Source: Ichthyophthirius multifiliis (taxonomy: Eukaryota; Ciliophora; Oligohymenophorea; Hymenostomatida). Taken from it: a DNA stretch of 34,846 bases. This document shows positions 11,755-23,361 of this stretch, piece after piece. The stretch lies in the NCBI RefSeq assembly GCF_000220395.1, contig NW_004086310.1, positions 1-34,846 on the forward strand, read 5' to 3'. Made by a program: the position numbers and the translations under genes. Each line of letters starts with the position of its first letter. Positions within the stretch are counted from its first letter, which is position 1. A model generated the notes under the pieces. The model ran no database searches and was not told the DNA's origin. It saw nothing but the letters and a program-made list of their open reading frames with translations.

Positions 11755-12237
11755 TCACATAACTTCAGCAATTTCTTAAAACACCTAACTGTTAGATTTT
11801 ACAAAATTTTTTCTTATTTAATAGATATACTTTTCATTAGTGTGAGTTTTTATATGTTAGGTAACTATTTTTATTATATGCTATTACTACATTTAGTATA
11901 ATAAACATGCAATATCTTTACTTTCGTTTCTACTTAGTTTAAAATCGATGGTTATTACGTTTGTTAAGCTTCTAACCATTATATTTTCGGTTACTTTAAG
12001 TTTATCTATGAGTTAATCTAAGGCGTTTTTAATTTCTCTTTATTAATGTTAAAAATCAAGCCTGGATTATAAAATTTATTAGAGTTAGTTTAGATCTTAT
12101 CTATAATTGTTGAGTTCAGTTAAAGAGTTTTTGAACATAATTTTTATTAGTTTTGTAATAATTTATTAATCAGATTATAAATTATTAGATTAGAGTATTT
12201 TTTTTATTTGTTCTGAGATATATTGGTTGTCGGTCAT
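11755..12237 (-). CDS. Intronless 160-residue alpha-helical orphan
   Basis: A single frame of 161 codons runs from ATG at 12237 to TGA at 11755. Composition is more varied than the surrounding DNA, with Arg, His, Cys and Met codons, and G+C is visibly higher than on both sides, which supports real coding. The sequence looks mostly helical with heptad-like spacing (for example residues 40-85, ELNNYRQDLNQLQQILQSRL), then a Gln/His-rich segment near 115-131. There is no signal peptide, membrane helix or recognisable motif. Its size and all-helical character resemble small coiled-coil subunits of larger complexes, but I cannot assign one. Large AT-rich spacers isolate it on both sides. Confidence 0.72.
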
Positions 12238-13780
12238 GATTTTTTGTTTTAAATTTTTAGATTTATTTGTTTATTTTTGTTTTGTTTTTTTTTATTATAA
12301 AAAAATTATTTTGATTTTTTTTTTTTATAGGTTTATATAATTCTAATTAAATGAAAAAATATACAAATAAAGATACTAAATCTAATTTTTTTATATCTAA
12401 TATTAAAAAATAATTTTAATTATTTAATGTTTCTATATTATATAGATCAGACGTAATATTAGTTTTTTTTTTTAATAAAGTTAATAATTTTAACTTTAAT
12501 TTTTTTACTGTATTTATTTTATATAAATAATTTATTTTTTTTGTATATTTTATAAAAATAATGCCATTTTTTTTTGTAATTTTCTAGTGCACAAAAATAT
12601 ATATTTTACATTTTTTTAGAGCATATTAATTGTTTTTTATATGTTTTTTTTCATATCTGATAAATTATTTTATATGCAATATTTTATATAAATATAATAT
12701 TATTTTGTTATATATATTATTATAATTCTCTAAATATAATATTAATTAAAAGTAATAAAAAAGCAATTAAATAATTAAAAAATTACGTGTATAATAAATA
12801 TATCATTTAAATGAATAATTAATATATATCTTATAAATTAATAAAGAAAAGTATCTTTGTTATTCATAATAAAAAATTATAAATCACCTGATATATGAAT
12901 AATTTATTATTAATAAAAATAATTAATTAAATATATTTTTAATCTGTTTTATTTTGTTTTTTTTTAATAACTAAAATTAATTTATTTTAATATATAAATT
13001 ATTTATAAAAATTAAATTAAATAATTTACAAATGTCTAAATTTATTTCATTTAACACAAGATTTTTTTTTTTTATAAATTGATATTTTTGCCTATTTTTA
13101 ATAATTTTTTTTTATAGTTTATAAATTCATGATAATTAGCTACTTAACAATTTTTTTAAAAAAATATTATATTTAATTAATTTATTGAACTTTCTTATTG
13201 GATATAGGATATAAATTTTTATTTTTTATTTTTTAAATATTTAAATACTTTTGATTATTTTTTTTCAAAAATTCATGCTTTTATAAAAATATATATTAAA
13301 ATTAAATAATAAAAAAATATAATAAAAGTATTATATTATCATAATTTAAAAAAGAATATACTAAGAATAAATTAAAATGTATTTCAAAAATTAAATATTT
13401 ATTTCTGATATATTTTATAAAAAAATAATTTATACTTTTTTTATAATAAAATCAACTAAATATTAAAGGTTTTATTATTTAAAACTTTTTTGTATCGGTG
13501 GCTATATTCAAAATAAATAAAAATTATAACTTAATTTAAATATTTAAATATAAATCTGTATAATAATTTGAATAATAATATATATAAATGAATTATATAA
13601 TAAAATAAAAAAAATATCATATATAAAAATATGAAAATTAAAAAGCAAAAAAAGAGCGAAATATATTTAAATAATAAATAACTTAAAAAAAGTTATTTAA
13701 TATTTTTTCTTCTCATATTATTTAATTAATATCTACAATAAAAATAAATAAATATACATTATAGAAAATCCTAAGAAAAA
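12238..13780. other. AT-rich divergent spacer
   Basis: About 1.5 kb between two divergent starts. It contains only A/T-rich low-complexity DNA. No gene, tRNA or repeat family was found by eye. Confidence 0.6.
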
Positions 13781-15327
13781 ATGTCAAAATATATAAATAG
13801 AATAGGCACGAAAGAAATAAAATACCAAGTAGACATAATACTTTATAAACTAATAATGAATTTTAGTATAAATGACTGTTAAATAATAATACTATTAAAA
13901 AGAGGTTAGAAAAAAATATATATATATATATATATATTTATGTATCAATAATTTACAGATAAATAAATAAATTAAAGGTGATCATAAATCAGAGATACCT
14001 TAATCTGTTTTATTAATAGATAAATTAGCGAAATTTAATAAATAAATATTGAGTGTTCCCGCAACATTATTTTGGGATGAAAAATAACAGTAGTTTTAGT
14101 CAAAAGCAGCTGAACTTATAATCAATATAAAACATAATTAAATTGAAAAAACAGCAGGTAAAATAGAGTTAGATATAGCCTATTATGCCACAAACTAAAT
14201 TCGATAAAAAAAAGAATGTAGGAAATTATAAAAATGTCCAGATTAAAATTCTAAATTATATTATGAAATTCGAGTACATGAGTTTGGAGATTATTCTTTT
14301 TATTAAAAAAATGAAGAAATTAATGATGATTTCGAAGAAGAAATGGACACAAAATTAAGTATTTTTTAAATTTATCTCTCAATAATAGAGCTTTTTGTTT
14401 AAAAAAAGGAACAAATACATATCCATAATAGAGAGAAAATAATAAAATTAATAATTTGCAGATTTTTAAGGAAAAAAATTAATTTTCATAAAATAAATTC
14501 GAAGAATTTAGTTCTAAATAGTTATAAGAAGAAATACCGAAGATTAATTTTAATATTGGGAATGAATCTTTAAATATATAAAAATAATAATAATAAAATA
14601 GCAACGAAAAACTTTTGTAAGAATAAATATTGAAATTAAATTAAAAAAATTAAGAAATGTCTGTACTTTATATCAAGAGTTAAAATGAAGTGAACAGAAT
14701 GTAAAGTTAAATAATTTAAATGGAATTAGAAATTGAGTCTTTATAAAAAGTAGAAAAAAAATTATAAAATTAATTAAGCTTTAATGAAAATTAATATAAA
14801 ATTTAATTAAATTTATTAAAAAATTAAATTGAAAATTAAGAAAAAACATCAACTTAAACAATCGAAATTTTAAACCAAAATTTACAAATTGAAAAAAATA
14901 TTAATTAATAACTAAAAGATTAAATTGAAAAAAAAATATATAAAACGAAAAGTTAAGATAATAAATTTTAATTTTTAATGATCATAATAATTGTTTATTA
15001 GAAAAAGAAAGTATCTTAAAATAATTCGAAGCAATAAAATTGGAAAATGAGAAATTCTAAAATATTATTAATGACCAAAAATTTTAACTGGAAAGTAAAT
15101 AGGGTTAATTCCAAGCATTGGAAAGTTAAATTTTACATTTAAAATAAAATTTTTCGGATGCTATAAATGCGATAATTCTTTAAGGGGATTCAAGGTATAT
15201 TGATTTGATAGAACCTTTTATGGCTTTTAGAAATTATAAAATTGATAAGATGGAAAAAAAGATAAAAAAAGAAGCTTAAAATAATGAAAAGAAAATTCAA
15301 ATTAAAGTAATTGATGGTTTGTTGTGA
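13781..15327 (+). CDS. NT-C2 domain protein with long coiled coil
   Basis: Four exons (13781-13904, 13978-14358, 14391-14951, 15002-15327) sum to 464 codons, 463 residues. Residues about 13-130 fit the N-terminal C2 (NT-C2) domain found in EEIG1/EHBP1-type and plant PMI proteins: a beta-strand YQVDIILYKL, then the turn LLKRGDHKS, later LFWDEKQQQFQSKAAEL, and the closing strand KIELDIAYYA. Such domains bind membranes or cytoskeletal partners. From about residue 205 to the end the protein is a Gln/Glu/Lys-rich coiled coil (for example IQMELEIESLQKVEKKLQNQ), finishing with a less repetitive tail. NT-C2 plus coiled coil is the usual EHBP1/PMI plan, and a role in organelle or actin-linked positioning is inferred only from that. 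Introns are 73, 32 and 50 bases; the 32-base one (14359-14390) is unusually short. All exons join without a stop. Confidence 0.82.
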
Positions 15328-16074
15328 AAAAAACTTATGTATTTTTGTTATTTTTAAATAAAAAAAATTATTTTATTTATTTGACTTTATTTTAATTGGG
15401 ATTTTCTTTTTTTATTTGTATGTGGGAATATATTTTTAAACATTAATTTTAAAATTATTGTTTTAATTTATATATTTTTTTTAGTTTTTTTATTGCGAAA
15501 GTAAAAAAATAGAATATTTTTTTAAATTTTAATGTTTATAATATTAATTTTTAGTGAGATTTTTTTTAAAAAAAATCTTAATCAAAAAAAAAAAAACAAT
15601 TATATATATTTTTTTATTTTTTACGCATTTTAATATTGTTATTTTGATTTCATAAAAATATCAAATTAAAAATAATAAAACATTTATTTTTATATTTTTT
15701 TAACTTTAATTTTATATTTTAAGATAAAATAGATAAAATTTATAATATATTAAATAATTAAATTGACATAAAAAAAAAGAAATTTTATTTAATCTCATTA
15801 ATTATAATATTAGTCTTTTTATAGTTTCTTTTTATAAAAAAAATAAGTTCTAATACTTTTAATAATATTGAATTCAAATTTTTATTATTTTATTATTATA
15901 ATAATTAATGAAAATATTATAATTATTATAAAAAATAAAATTTTAAATAAAAAAATAAAATATTAATATTTTATAATATATATTTATTTTATATATTAAT
16001 ATAAAAAGCCTTGATAATAAAAAAAAAAATATAAAAAAATTTTTATATATATAATTAATAACATCTAAAAAAAA
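15328..16074. other. AT-rich spacer
   Basis: The spacer lies between two plus-strand genes. It contains long A and T runs with no gene or RNA signature. The promoter of the SAC3-type gene is expected near its right end, but no motif can be named. Confidence 0.6.
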
Positions 16075-17447
16075 ATGCATATTCTTGATTAAGAAAACGA
16101 CGATAATGGTTTTTCTTTATATGATTTAATTAGTGCAATGAAAAAAACAATAAATAAAGAATCCAAAGATATCCAAATATCTGAAATTCAATAAAAAATA
16201 ATAAAAAAGATGAATAAAAAAAATTAATAAGAAATAAATATAGAAATTTAAAATTAAGAAATTCCTGATGGATTAGAGGAATATTTAAGAAATTCATTTA
16301 CAAAATGCAATAATAAAAAAGAGCGAAAAGAAATGAAAAAATATATTCTATAAGAACTTATTTAAGCGAAAAATTAGAATGAGCTTTTTATAAAAAACTG
16401 GAAATAATAATAACTTCCGGTTTTAAATAGGGAACGTTTTTTGGGAATTTTGCCTGATTTAAATTAAAAAATGTTAAAAAATTAATAAGTTTAACAATAA
16501 TAATTAGTAGAAAAAATCGTAAAAAAAATAAAACTGGATATATAAACAAATTAAATAGATAATAAAGACGAAGAAAATGAAAAATAAAAAAAATTCCATT
16601 TATAATATCTTCTTAAAATTAAACTTAAAATAATTAAATTAATTTTGAAGAATTTCTACCTAAAGAACCTGTAATAGGTACAAATACTTAAATAGAAAAA
16701 GAATATTTAAGACTAACAACTTATCCAAAGGCAAATGAAGTAAGAAGTGAGGAAACATTAAAAAAAAGTTTTGATTTTATTATGAAGAAATATAATGATA
16801 ATTAAGATGAAGAATATAGGTATTTTTAAAGTTAGTTTAGGTCTATTAGATAGGATATTATGGTTTAGGATATAAATAAGGAATTCAAACTTTAAGTTTT
16901 TGAATAAAATGCGAGGGTTTGCTTAGAAAATTATGATATTTAGGAATTTAATAGGTGTTTAGGGGAAATTATATGGCTTCATAAAGACTAGACAATCTCT
17001 AGAAAATTGTTTCTGATAGAGTTTATTTATTATAGGCTTATTTAGTATATTTTCGAAGAAAAAAATTTAGAAATTTATTAATGTTTATAGGAAATTAATT
17101 AAGATTAATTTCTTTAAAATGCTTATTTGAAAAAAGCTATGGAATTCTAACATTTCATTAATATGGGAAATATTAGTGGGTTTTTTAAATTATATTAAGA
17201 ATGTAAAGATCATGGGAAATATATTATGGATATTTATATTTAAAAATGGATTATTTGGGCTGTTAAAATAATTTGCAAAACGTATGGACCGGAAGGGATT
17301 TCAGTGGATATATTGTAGAATATTTTTAAATATTAGAGTATTGAAAAAACTGTTCAGTAACTTAAAGGGGTAAATTGTGTATTTGATTAAGGAAATTAGA
17401 GACTACTTATAAAAAAGACTTTAGAAAATATTAAAAATAATCTTTGA
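16075..17447 (+). CDS. SAC3/GANP family protein, LENG8/THP3-like
   Basis: The C-terminal part (16651-17447) is clear. VIGTNTQIEKEYLRLTTYP is followed by VRSEETLKKSF, then RSIRQDIMVQDINKEF, ENYDIQEFNRCLGEI and a helical PCI-like region, ending in TGA at 17445. The YLRLT, VR..LKKS and SIRQD..VQ signature is that of the SAC3/GANP domain, and YLRLT just before it points to the LENG8/THP3 branch, which acts in transcription-coupled mRNA maturation. Family members lacking the export module usually bind a CSN12-like partner. The N-terminal part from ATG 16075 reads as a Lys/Gln-rich region with GLEEYLRNSF, typical of the linker before the domain. The two halves are in different frames. A GT..AG intron from 16436 to 16650 would join them into 386 codons but discards a readable stretch, so this junction is uncertain. 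Confidence 0.83.
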
Positions 17448-18097
17448 GTTTTTTATTTTTTATTTACAGTATTTTTTGGGCGTATTTATTATAAAATTTA
17501 TATTAAATAAGAATTTTTAATTTCAAAGTATAAAATACTATATATATAAAGATAAAATCAAAATATTTGTAATTATAATTATTAAAAATAAATAATGAAA
17601 TAAACAGATTATAAAATGTTTCAAAATATTGTAATGTATAATTAATGAAAATATAAAAAATAATATATGAATTATAAAAATAAAAGAAAAAAGATATTAT
17701 ATAATATAAGAAATTATAAAATATAAATAAATATATTTTTATTTTAAAATATATATTAAAATAATTTTATATATATAATTATAAGAATTTTATTTATTAA
17801 TTATAAAAATATTTTTTTTTATTTTTTTTATAAATAATTTAATCGAATAATTTTATTTTTAGTAAAAGATTTTTTTTTTTTTAAATATTTTTTTATAAAT
17901 ATTTAATCTTATTTTATTCTTATATAAAATTTATAATTTTCAATTCTTTGTTATTAAAATATAAATATTTAAATTTAAATCAATAAAATAACTAATTATT
18001 AATATATCAAAAGCTTTATATCTTTTAAAATAAAATTTTTTAGATTAATATATTATTTTTATTTTATATAAAAAATATAATTTAAAGTAATAATAAT
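17448..18097. other. AT-rich spacer
   Basis: The spacer lies between two plus-strand genes. Only low-complexity A/T DNA is visible, with T runs that could serve as termination or polyadenylation regions. No motif is assigned. Confidence 0.55.
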
Positions 18098-18522
18098 ATG
18101 GTAGAGTGGAAAAAAAGAGTAATAACTGCTTCTATAATAGCTCCGATATTAATTTATTTAGTATAATATAAAATAACAGCAGTTTTTATAGCATAAAGTA
18201 AAAAAAATAAAAAAAGGATAAATTAAAATAATAAATAAATAAAAATATAAGTTTCAACTTTTTTATCGTATAAAGAATATACAATACTAATAAGTAATAT
18301 ATTAAAAAAATAGTTTGATACAAAATATGAAAATTATATATAAATAATAAATAAAAGAGAAGTAAATAAAAACATTAATAAATAAAAAAATTTCAAAAAA
18401 GATATGTATATAAAAATAAATATAAATATTTAAATAAATATCTAATACAAATAGATATATATAAATTTAAAATATATATAAAAATTAAAATATATTTATA
18501 AGAATAAAAATTAAAATATATT

Positions 18523-18567
<45 letters not shown>

Positions 18568-19380
18568 AATATATATATATTATTTATAATATATTAAAAA
18601 AATATATTTTTTTAAAAATAATAGCTTATTTAAATTCCTATTTAATTTTTTATCCTTTGTATAAGTTTTTCTAATGATATTTTAAAAGAAACCAATTTTT
18701 ATTTATTTTTATCATTAATGATAATCGTATTAATAAAAATGATTTAATTTTTAATTTATTAATAACCATAAAATAAAGACGAGACTTTATTTTTAATTAC
18801 TTTTATTTAAATATCTGCTTATAGTTTTTATTTTATAATTTTTGTTTTTCCTTTAGCTTTTCCAATCTTATTCTATGATTATGAAAGAGGATATTCTTGT
18901 GTTATCTTTTGGATAATTATATCCTTTTAAAGTGATAATGGTGCTCTTTTTTTAGGTTCAGCATTAGGAAAAACCCCTTTTTGTCCAAGGATTTCACCTA
19001 AAAAAACTTGGGAAGGTGTCTTTGGTGCTGTTATATTAAGTACTTTTACTAGTGTATTATTACATTTTTTATAACTTGAGTTTATACCTAAATCTGGTTT
19101 ATTAATAATGGTTTTAGTTGGGTTTTTCGGAGGATGCTTTGCAGTATTTGGAGATTTAGTCGAATCTTTTGTTAAAAGAACTGCAAATATTAAAGATTCA
19201 GGGGGTCTTTTTCCTGGACATGGCGGAATTTTGGATAGAGTATTTTATTTTATTTATATATATACATTTATTTTTAGTTGGATTCTTTAACTTTTAGCTC
19301 ACCAGTAGTTTTTTTTATATTCTATGTATACGGAAAATATTGAGTTTTTATTTTATGTCAATAAAATAAATTATTTTTAA
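18098..19380 (+). CDS. cdsA: CDP-diacylglycerol synthase (phosphatidate cytidylyltransferase)
   Basis: The enzyme makes CDP-diacylglycerol from phosphatidate and CTP, the branch point to phosphatidylinositol and cardiolipin, in the ER or mitochondrial/plastid-type membranes. The diagnostic motifs are clear in exon 3: [17 protein letters not shown], then [31 protein letters not shown] and finally GHGGILDR, which is the family signature with its acidic metal-binding residues. Several hydrophobic helices precede them ([30 protein letters not shown]). The N-terminus [19 protein letters not shown] is the usual start. Exon 1 is 18098-18197 and exon 2 is 18252 to about 18361. A (TA)n-rich intron runs to about 18624, followed by one long exon. 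The exon 2 donor is one of two choices. The exact C-terminus is unclear: no TGA follows in frame until about 19723, beyond a (TA)n tract, so a last intron is likely. The end given is approximate. Confidence 0.93.
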
Positions 19381-19454
19381 AAAAACTTAATTATATCAAA
19401 AATAATTTATTTGATTATTTTTAATAAAAGTATTCATAAAAATGTTAAATAACA

Positions 19455-19526
<72 letters not shown>

Positions 19527-21059
19527 TAAAATATATTCAAAATTTAATTTTCAAATATAAGTATTTAATTAAACGAAATAAGATTTGTAAAATATAAACA
19601 ATCCATTATTTTTATATTTTTTTTTAAAAAAAAATAGAGATTGTAAAATATTTAATTTTTATACTTATTTTTATTTTTTTAGATAAATAATTTTACTATA
19701 TTATTTTAATATAATTTTAACTTGAAATATTAAATATTATAAATTCTAACAAAAGTTTATTTATAAACAAACAAAATTTTACATTTTACATTAAGATCAA
19801 ATTTTTTAAAAGAATAAAAAACCTAATTTAAAATATAAATATAAAATTTTATTGATTATATATTTATTTAATAATTTTTTAAAAATAATAATTAAGTTTA
19901 TAATCTGAGAAAAAATATAATATGTTTATTTAAATCTTCATTAAAATTTAAATTTTATAAAAAAATTTAAACTAAATTGTAAAAAAAATAAAAATTAAAT
20001 TGAATTTATTTTATTTTTTAAAAAATAATCTTTTCCAAAAATAAAAATATTAGAAAGTACTAAAAAATTCATTTTTAATTTAATAAATAAAAATAATAAA
20101 CTAAAAAAGATTTAAAATAAATTAAACTTTTAAAAAAACAATAATAAACATATTTTAAAAATCTAATATTATTTTTTTCAAAATTAATTAACAAAGAATA
20201 ACTCAAAAAATTATTAATTTATTTAAAAGGAAAATAATTAATTTTGAAAAAAGCATCAATATTTGTATTTTTATTTATAAAATAATATTTAATATTTACC
20301 TAATAAATAAACAATCATAAGAAAATAAAACGAATAGAAATTAAGATTTATAATCATATTTTAAAATAATATAATTTTTTTATTATTTCTATATAAAATT
20401 ATATTTTATTCTTATAACAAATATAATTTAAATAATTATAATTCTTTAAATATATTTGATTTTCCGAATATTTACTTAAATAGTATTTGCTTAATATGGT
20501 ATAAATTTGTCTGATGAGACTATATAAAAGAGTTTTATATGTTTAAGAGCTAAATTACTAAATTTAATTTTCTGAATTTTAAATAAATTTGTATTCAAAA
20601 AAAATAAAATATCATAAATATTTAAACATTTCTATATAAATTTTATTTTTAAATATATATAAATATTATTTTATAATTTTATAAATTTTTTTAATAATTT
20701 AAAAAGTTTATTAATAAAATATTATCAAAATAATAATAATTTAATTATATATCTTAAGAGCAAAAAAAGAATATAGACTACATTATATTTTGATATAAAG
20801 TTTTAAATTAATATTAAAGTATTTATAAAATATTATAATAAACTAAAAATATTTTTTTTATATTTCTAATTTATATAAAATAGATAAATTTTAAATTATT
20901 TTTATATTTAAAAATACTAATTATAATAATATATTCGTAAAAAAAATATTCAATTTATATATATTTTTTATTAAATGACTAACTCTTTTATAAGATAGAA
21001 TATATTCTATGTTTCAGTATATTTTTTTTATATATTTATTTATTTGTTTTTAATAATAT
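19381..21059. other. AT-rich convergent spacer with a (TA)n tract
   Basis: About 1.7 kb between convergent genes. A (TA)n run spans roughly 19463-19522. The only less AT-rich island is near 20505-20580 and is listed separately as a possible snoRNA. The last coding bases of the CDP-diacylglycerol synthase may reach into the left end. Confidence 0.55.
20505..20582 (+). ncRNA. Possible C/D-box snoRNA
   Basis: A small island with higher G+C in a 1.7 kb spacer starts with CTGATGA (20511-20517), close to the C-box RUGAUGA except for its first base. It ends with CTGA (20572-20575), a perfect D box, 54 bases later. Short A/T flanks (AAATT before, AATTT after) could form the weak terminal stem. Length and spacing fit a C/D snoRNA. 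In DNA this AT-rich the match could be chance, and no guide target was identified. Confidence 0.28.
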
Positions 21060-22280
21060 TCAACAACAATCTTCTTATTATTAATTATTTTTATTATTAT
21101 TATCTTAATTTAACTTTTAATTTTAATATTAAGGTGCTATTTTCATTCCTATATTATTTGTATTTTATAAATTTCCATTCTTATTCATACTTTATATAAA
21201 TTATATATATTTAATATAAATATATATGTTAATTATTTTCATTTTTATTTTATTTTTTCTAAATAAAAATACATTGTCTTTACAAGTAAAGTAAATGACA
21301 AGTCTACATTTTAACCATTTTTTGCTGATGTTTCCATAAAATTTATTTTATATTATTATGCTTTTTATATATATATTTATTTTATAAAACTATAAATATT
21401 ATTTAATACCTAATTCTAATCCTTCTTCATATGTAACTTTTCTATTTTCATTACAATCACATTTATTTCCAACTAACATTTTTTAAACACCTTCTTTTGC
21501 ATGTCTTTTTATTTTATTTTATAAAAATTAATTTATAAATTTCTTTTGCTTGTTTTTTTTTCTTTAAATAAAAATAAAATAAACTTTTCAATTTCACTCA
21601 TCCATGTTTTTACGTTTTCAAAAGACTCTCTATCTGTAATATCATATACTATTAAAATTCCTTAAGCACCTCTAATATTATTTAATGATTATATATTTAT
21701 ATAGATATATATTTTTTGTTAATAAATATATTTTATTTTACCTGTAATAACTACAAGTAATTGTTCTAAATCTATCTTACCCTGCTGTATCCCACTTTAT
21801 TTTTTGTTTTTTATATTATATTTGTATTTATTTTTTAAAATAAAAATAACAATTTAAAGCTTAATATTTCTATCTTCTAATCTTAAAGATTTTATTTTCT
21901 TTTTTTTTTTTTTTTTTTAGAAAAATTTAAAATTTTGGAATAATTATATTTTATAATATTTAAATAATTTTTTTATATTCAAATGTTATTTATATTAACT
22001 AACATACAAAGTCGACACCAATAGTATTATAAAAGTTATAAGTAAATTAATTTTCCTAATTTTTAGTTTTTATTTATTTTAAATAATAATTTATTACTGA
22101 ATATCTCATTAATATACATGTTTTTCCTGCTCCAGAATTACCAATTAAGAGTATTTTAAATAAATGATCGCTTTATATTTTTTAATAATTGTATTTATTT
22201 TTATAAAATGTATTATAAAATAGTTTTATTATTATTTTTTTTAATTTTTTTATTAAATATTATTACTATTTCGAATCCAT
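21060..22280 (-). CDS. Rab-family small GTPase (Rab1/Rab8-like)
   Basis: Nine exons (22267-22280, 22098-22170, 22008-22055, 21851-21898, 21742-21794, 21585-21671, 21410-21504, 21273-21360, 21060-21189) join to 212 codons, 211 residues. All five GTPase motifs are present: P-loop GNSGAGKT (15-22), switch I NTIGVDF with T40, WDTAGQ (62-67), NKCD (121-124) and ETSAK (149-153). The protein ends DCC, the double-cysteine site for geranylgeranylation. RabF features such as IGVDF and [15 protein letters not shown] place it in the Rab1/Rab8/Rab10 group, which directs vesicles in secretion; the exact subfamily is not certain. The P-loop has Asn and Ala where GDSGVGKS is usual, but the essential Lys and Thr are kept. 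The tail is Asn/Gln-rich. All eight introns are short (42-109 bases) and each begins with GT and ends with AG. The catalytic Q67 is coded by TAA. Confidence 0.96.
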
Positions 22281-22469
22281 TTTTTTAAAAAAAAAAAATA
22301 TTCAAAGTTTTAATTTTATTTTTATTTTTACTATATAAATTAAAAAAAAAATTAAATAAAAAAAATATCAAAAAAATAAATAAATAGATGTTTATATTTT
22401 ATTTAAATATTTAATATTAATTATATTCTATATTATTTATAAAAAAATCTTCATATAAAATACATTGCT

Positions 22470-22738
22470 TAATTTTCTTTATTATTCAACGATTTCTTCA
22501 ACTATATATCCCTTTTTGCTTTTGCTCTTTTGTGTATAAATAATATTATTTTTGCAATTTTAATTGTTTTTTTTCATATTTGGCACCACTAGCTTTAATT
22601 AGCCCGATTAATTTTATTTTAAATGTAGTTAAATTAACTAATCCACTTATAATATATCTTACTAAGAAAAACATTTTTCATTAAAATTGTTTTAATCTAG
22701 AAAAGTTTATCTACAATGAACTTTTATATATTAATGCT
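22470..22738 (-). pseudogene. Decayed copy of ribosomal protein eL36
   Basis: Minus-strand sequence here aligns with the intact eL36 gene about 0.9 kb away. The clearest match is LIKASGAKYEKK against [12 protein letters not shown], then in the next frame IHKRAKAKR against THRRAKVKR, and a 3' stretch TTGAAGAAATCGTTGAATAA against TTGAAGAAGCTGTTAAATAA. The copy has a one-base frameshift after the Lys run, an in-frame TGA, many substitutions that raise A+T, and no preserved start. It lies downstream of the functional gene on the same strand, so an old tandem duplication is the simplest origin. Most arginine codons that contact rRNA in eL36 are lost, so it is unlikely to make a ribosomal protein. 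Confidence 0.82.
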
Positions 22739-23361
22739 GTTATATTATATTTATTAATATTAAATGATAATTTAAAAGGAAAATTTTAAAATTTTTTTTT
22801 AGTTTTTTGTTTATATATATATTATGTGATGAATAGATTAATTTATTTATTTTTTTTTTTTTAAAAAACATTATATTTTATGATTTATAGTAGAAATAAA
22901 ATACAAAATATTTTTTTTTTAAAAAAAAAAAAAAACAAAAATTTTATTTTATGAAAAATATTAAAAATTATTTTATATTACAAAAATATAAATCTTTTTA
23001 AATTAAAAAATAATTTTAAATAAAACAAAAAAAATATTAATTAAAAAAGAAAAAATTCTACATTAAAAAAAAAATATTTGATAAAGAAGAATCTTCATTT
23101 GTATAATATATATTAAAAAGATATATATATATATTTTTTTTTTATATTATTATAAAATTTAAATAATAAAATTTACAAAAAACACAATAGAGATAAAAAA
23201 ATTTAAATTTTAAGACATTTATTTTTTCAAAAATTAAATATAAAAATAATCCTAGTGAACAAAAAATAAAACTCCTTAAATATACTAATTATTTAATCCT
23301 AATGCTGTTTTGTAAAAAAAAAAAAAAAAAAAAGTTTTTTTAAAAAAATATCTCAAATATT
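22739..23361. other. AT-rich spacer between eL36 and its pseudogene
   Basis: Long A and T homopolymers (for example near 22904-22935 and 23317-23333) and no coding pattern. It contains the 3' region of the intact eL36 gene and possibly decayed remains of the duplicated promoter. Confidence 0.55.

Noticed and set aside
20508-20560. Hammerhead ribozyme core (CTGATGAG)
   Set aside because: No GAAAC segment or cleavage-site stem follows at the right distance.
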